DNA of 7,704 nucleotides from positions 1 through 7,704 of the forward strand of contig JAKSRN010000088.1 of assembly GCA_024403585.1 (NCBI GenBank), written 5' to 3'. The position numbers were made by a program, and so were the translations under genes. Below, one piece after another: positions 4,429-7,704 of this stretch; the first letter of the stretch is position 1; the number at the start of each line of letters is the position of its first letter. The notes beneath the pieces are model-generated. The model was given only the letters and a program-made list of their open reading frames with translations. It was not told the DNA's origin and did not search any database. The DNA is from Lachnospiraceae bacterium. Its GTDB lineage: Bacteria; Bacillota; Clostridia; Lachnospirales; Lachnospiraceae.

Positions 4429-6018
4429 TTATTTCTGAGGGATATTTTTGTTTCTGACGATTTTCTTAGTAGTATTCTTGATGAATTCTACATCTCTGAG
4501 TTTTACAGAGGCAATCTGTTTGGATAACGGTCTGCCTTTGTTTACCTTCATCATCAGCTCCTGGAAATAAGCCTCGTTGCCCATATATTCCTCTTCAGGA
4601 TAAATCTCCGCAACCAGTTTGTTTCCTGATTCATATACTAACACTTCTTTTACACCAGGGTCAATTGAGAAATCGGACTCAATCTCCTCAGGTGAAACAT
4701 TCTCACCATTACTTAAGATGATCAGGTTTTTCTTTCTTCCTGTAAGGAAGATGAAGTGGTCCTCATCTACATGTCCAAGGTCACCGGTCTTATACCAACC
4801 GTCCTCTGTGAGTACTTCTGCTGTAGCTTCAGGATTGCCATAATAGCCCTGCATAACAACCGGTCCTCTAAGCTCAACCTCGCCATCCTCTGCGATCCTT
4901 GCTTCCATTCCCGGAATCAGCTGTCCAACACTGCCGTCTTTACGGAATTTATTACGGTTTACAGAAACACATGGCGAACACTCTGTCGTTCCGTATCCAT
5001 TGAGGATCTCGATACCGAATTCTCTGAAGCGTTTGACATAGAATGCATCCAGTGGTGCGCCTCCGCTGATGATCACTCTTAAATTTCCGCCGAAAGGTGC
5101 AAGAACATCCTTGAAGAGTTCTCTTCTCTTATCGATTCCAAACTTCAGAAGGAAGTTACTGATTTTCAGACCCTTCATCAGCTTCTTCTCTTTGCCCTGG
5201 GCTTTTACAGAGGACATGATTGCTTTATAGAAAGTCTCAATAAAAAGAGGAACCAGCATGATGATTTCCGGCTTATTCTCTTCAATATCCTTCTGCACTG
5301 TTTTCAGACTCTTCGTAATGAATACGGTTTTCTGGTAGTTCAATGCCATCAGAACAGCAACGATCAGACCAAAGGCATGGTTGAAAGGAAGAACAGCCAC
5401 TGTAGACTCTCCTTCCGGATCAATGAGCTGTGATGTCTGGTTGATCTCAGATGTAATATTGTTGTGGCTGAGCATAACACCCTTGCTGCCTCCGGTGGTA
5501 CCGGATGTAAAGAAGATTGCTGCAAGGCTGTTCATATCAGGAGAAATAAGCTCATAGCCTTCTGCATCTGCCGGCTCAGCTGATTTCAGCTGTTTCAGAG
5601 TCATGGTCTTCAGCCCCTCAATGTCCTCAACAAGATCCGCATATGTTTTTGAGATAAATGCAATCGAAACATCCGCTTTTGCAAGAAGAACCTTGATCTC
5701 GCCAGCCGGAAGTTCCTTATCTGTAGGAACCGCAACATTGCCTGAAGTGATGGTTCCAAGAAAAGCCAGCAGCCACTCATAGCAGTTCTCACCGATGATG
5801 GCGATATGGTTTCCTGTACCGTAATTCTCACTGATATAAGCAGCGGTTCGTTTTACATCGTCATACAGCTGGGCATAGGTGATAGAATCCATCCCTTTTC
5901 TTCCCGCTCTCTGGCGGATGGCAACTTTGTCAGCTACACTTTTGGCATTGTTTTCCAGCATGGCAGAGAGACAGGCATTTATTGGTGTCTTGTATAAAGG
6001 ATAATCTTTATTTTTCAT
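4429..6018 (-). CDS. AMP-forming acyl-CoA synthetase / acyl-ACP ligase
   Basis: A 529-residue ANL-superfamily adenylating enzyme. It activates a carboxylic acid with ATP to an acyl-AMP and then forms a thioester with CoA or a carrier protein. Visible motifs are the phosphate loop FFTSGTTGGSKG (169-180), SGGAPL (318-323), GYGTTECSP (341-349), GWYKTGDLG (407-415), the hinge region GRKKNLIILSNGENVSPEEIE (427-447, shown as its ends GRKK and SPEEIE), and the C-terminal catalytic Lys in NTTKKIVRN (Lys519 likely). It has no membrane segment or signal peptide. The start codon lies 2 nt after the upstream stop, and its ribosome site AAGGTGG sits inside the upstream gene, so the two are translationally linked. 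A carrier protein follows, which favours loading of that carrier (like AasS or DltA) over a purely degradative FadD role. A medium- or long-chain fatty acid is the most likely substrate, but this is not proven. Confidence 0.93.
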   Translation of the reverse strand: MKNKDYPLYKTPINACLSAMLENNAKSVADKVAIRQRAGRKGMDSITYAQLYDDVKRTAAYISENYGTGNHIAIIGENCYEWLLAFLGTITSGNVAVPTDKELPAGEIKVLLAKADVSIAFISKTYADLVEDIEGLKTMTLKQLKSAEPADAEGYELISPDMNSLAAIFFTSGTTGGSKGVMLSHNNITSEINQTSQLIDPEGESTVAVLPFNHAFGLIVAVLMALNYQKTVFITKSLKTVQKDIEENKPEIIMLVPLFIETFYKAIMSSVKAQGKEKKLMKGLKISNFLLKFGIDKRRELFKDVLAPFGGNLRVIISGGAPLDAFYVKRFREFGIEILNGYGTTECSPCVSVNRNKFRKDGSVGQLIPGMEARIAEDGEVELRGPVVMQGYYGNPEATAEVLTEDGWYKTGDLGHVDEDHFIFLTGRKKNLIILSNGENVSPEEIESDFSIDPGVKEVLVYESGNKLVAEIYPEEEYMGNEAYFQELMMKVNKGRPLSKQIASVKLRDVEFIKNTTKKIVRNKNIPQK

Positions 6019-6020
6019 TA

Positions 6021-7704
6021 TTACTTACCACCTTTTTTGCGTTTTTTCTTCTTGAAGGATGTGATCTTCATAAGTCTCTTCATGATCTTCATTCCATGCT
6101 CAGTTGCAACATAGATGCAGATCAGTGTAGTTGCTAAAACAGTAATGATATAGGCAGGGATTCCAAAGCATCCTTCCGGAAGTCGGAAGATTGCTGTTGC
6201 ATAGAAGATCCATGCGATAATGATCCACTGCAGAAGATAGAACGGAATGATAAACATAGATATCTTCAGCATGAATTTCATGAACTTAGTATGTCCGATC
6301 AACTTGCACAGGTAGTACACGATACCTACAAGGAAGAGAGCCAGTGCGATCAGAAGGATGACATTCGGAAGATCTGTAATATAATCATTCGCCGGTGATA
6401 CAAGAACTTTCATTACATCGATCTTGTAGTTCCACAGGAAGAATACGAAAGCACCCAGGAATACGATACAGAAATCCATCATTCTTCTCATGAATACTTC
6501 ACGAAATTCTTCTGTGCTCTTCTTCAGTACCTCTCCTAAGATAATTCCGACGGTCGGGAAGATCATCCAGGAAAGAAGAGGGAAACAGCTGGTGTCATCT
6601 ACATAGATAAAGTTACCTACAATGGAGCCTACAACTTCATTCGTCACATAGGTCTGCATGATCGGTGTCAGCGCATTGTTGATGGTAAGCGAAATCAGAC
6701 TGATCAGCAGAAGCTGTGTGCTTGTCATCTTCCATTGTTTCAGGAAAGAGTAAAAGATAAAGAAAATTCCTACAAAGTAGTAGATATCCGACTGCAGACA
6801 GAACTTAACGTCTTCAATCAGCTTTGTTCCGATGGCAAATTTCTGGATGATACCTGGAAGCAGCCAGCGAAGAAGATTCAGAATCGCACCGATCATAAGG
6901 AACTGGATACCGGATTTTCTTGTGGAAGCAGCACCGGTTTTTCCACCGCCGATTCCAAAGCCCATACAGATCATAAATACAGATGGACCGAAAGCACACA
7001 GTCCGATAATACTGGTTCCGAAAGCTTCCAGTGCCGGGCTGGCCATTCCTGCTTCCAGCGCTTCCTCCATTACATGGACAAGCGGAAGTCCGATGATGGC
7101 CATTGCTTTCAGTAACTCGAACTCGCCAAAGCGAGTCAATGGTTTTTTACTAGACATTTCATTACCCCTCATAAAAACAGATAGTATTAGTAAGATCACA
7201 ACTCCAATCAGGAAAGAAAAATCAATCTTATCGCCATAGGCATGATAGATTGTCCTACAGGTTGCCAGCGGCGGTTCTACCAAAATCACTCTATTATAGC
7301 CGGTATCATCCGAATGAGTCATCGAATGTACCGATCCCACGTAATCTGTTACGGTGGTAAAGCCGTTGATCGTAGGTTTTATTACGCTGAGACCGTTCTC
7401 CACAGCCCGAAGCCCTATGATCCTGTAATGCAGGTCATCCACCTGAGGCCAGTCCCAGGATACATCAATAAAGAGATCTGTCTCATCAGGTATCGTACGG
7501 ACATAGGAAGCAAAATCCCCGTCAAAACAGATGGCATACGAGAGCACCAGATCCTTCTGATCTATCTCTGCATGCACCTTAGGCAGCTCCCCTTTTCCCT
7601 CTGTGTAATAGGGTTCTTCAGCAACGGGAATCAGCATTGTTTTCATATAATCGGATGCGATCTTTCCACTTGTATTTATAAACAAACAATGGTTAATACC
7701 TAGT
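6021..7704 (-). CDS. Lnt-like nitrilase domain fused to membrane acyltransferase (5' partial)
   Basis: The frame is open to the window edge, so the start lies outside; 560 residues are visible (numbered from codon 7701-7703). Residues 1-160 match the C-terminal half of the apolipoprotein N-acyltransferase/nitrilase fold: Lys21 in YMKTMLIPVAEE fits the catalytic Lys of YxKxxLVPFGE, and Cys59 in YAICFDGDF fits the nucleophile of ICYE (Asp replaces that Glu). Also present are IDVSWDWP, LRAVENGLSVIKPTINGFT and RTIYHAYGD, followed by one membrane helix (162-178), as at an Lnt C-terminus. From Met183 a second module begins: about ten membrane helices, LLKAMAIIGLPLVHVMEE with His210, and a basic tail (KKKKRKKGGK). 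It resembles acyltransferase-3 or heparan-glucosaminide acetyltransferase-type enzymes. Normally such modules are separate proteins. Membrane acyl transfer is the inferred role; the acceptor is unknown. The gene is tightly coupled to the ligase downstream. Confidence 0.8.
   Translation of the reverse strand, partial: LGINHCLFINTSGKIASDYMKTMLIPVAEEPYYTEGKGELPKVHAEIDQKDLVLSYAICFDGDFASYVRTIPDETDLFIDVSWDWPQVDDLHYRIIGLRAVENGLSVIKPTINGFTTVTDYVGSVHSMTHSDDTGYNRVILVEPPLATCRTIYHAYGDKIDFSFLIGVVILLILSVFMRGNEMSSKKPLTRFGEFELLKAMAIIGLPLVHVMEEALEAGMASPALEAFGTSIIGLCAFGPSVFMICMGFGIGGGKTGAASTRKSGIQFLMIGAILNLLRWLLPGIIQKFAIGTKLIEDVKFCLQSDIYYFVGIFFIFYSFLKQWKMTSTQLLLISLISLTINNALTPIMQTYVTNEVVGSIVGNFIYVDDTSCFPLLSWMIFPTVGIILGEVLKKSTEEFREVFMRRMMDFCIVFLGAFVFFLWNYKIDVMKVLVSPANDYITDLPNVILLIALALFLVGIVYYLCKLIGHTKFMKFMLKISMFIIPFYLLQWIIIAWIFYATAIFRLPEGCFGIPAYIITVLATTLICIYVATEHGMKIMKRLMKITSFKKKKRKKGGK
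7155..7177 (-). other. Fusion junction with possible internal start
   Basis: At the module boundary the minus strand reads an A/T homopolymer (T5, 7173-7177), then AGGGG (7165-7169), TAATGA (7159-7164, out of frame) and ATG (7155-7157). AGGGG sits 7 nt before this ATG, which would start a 378-residue free-standing acyltransferase beginning MSSKKPLTRFGEFELL (6021..7157). Adding one T to the run would end the upstream frame at that TAA, and removing one T would end it at a TGA in the same spot. The junction therefore looks like a former two-gene boundary. As written it reads through in frame. Confidence 0.6.

Noticed and set aside
7683..7685. TTG at 7683-7685 as start codon of the Lnt-like/acyltransferase gene.
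   Set aside because: The frame stays open to the window edge and the residues upstream (GINHCLFINTSGKI) continue the nitrilase-fold pattern, so the gene is cut by the window.

Overview
The window looks like part of a chromosome from a gut-type Clostridia (Firmicutes), most likely Lachnospiraceae. This is inferred from moderate GC content, strong AGGAGG-type ribosome binding sites, sigma-A-like promoters with TATAAT boxes, a small Lys/Ala-tailed protein resembling the DUF6465 family, and a PreA-type flavoprotein carrying an extra Cys-rich N-terminus. No phage, transposon, CRISPR array, rRNA or tRNA was seen.

Layout from left to right. A sirtuin (18..761, minus) diverges from a putative zinc-dependent phospholipase-C-like protein (1013..1723, plus). 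The 251-bp gap between them holds a sirtuin promoter, three direct repeats of TGGTGTTTA and a candidate promoter for the plus-strand gene. That gene converges on the small DUF6465-like gene (1833..2099, minus), and a bidirectional terminator lies between them. The small gene has a near-perfect promoter but a roughly 175-nt leader full of inverted repeats. Upstream of it is the PreA-like dihydropyrimidine dehydrogenase (2331..3800, minus), with its own extended -10 promoter and a perfect palindrome in the promoter spacer. Next comes a broken piece of a sensor histidine kinase (3905..3994).

The right half (4101..7704, minus) is one operon whose 5' end lies outside the window. In transcription order it encodes: (i) one reading frame joining the C-terminal half of an apolipoprotein N-acyltransferase-like (nitrilase-fold) domain to a roughly 10-helix membrane acyltransferase; (ii) an acyl-activating AMP-forming ligase, whose start lies 2 nt after the previous stop; (iii) an acyl carrier protein, preceded by a strong intercistronic hairpin; and (iv) a terminator. 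Together they suggest a cassette that activates an acyl group, loads it on a dedicated carrier and passes it to membrane enzymes for use at or beyond the membrane. The logic resembles the Dlt system but with different transferases. This pathway is inferred; the substrate and acceptor cannot be read from the sequence.

The most interesting points are this acyl-transfer cassette and its in-frame fusion (or frameshift scar), the structured leader of the DUF6465-like gene, and the unusual domain composition of the PreA-like protein.
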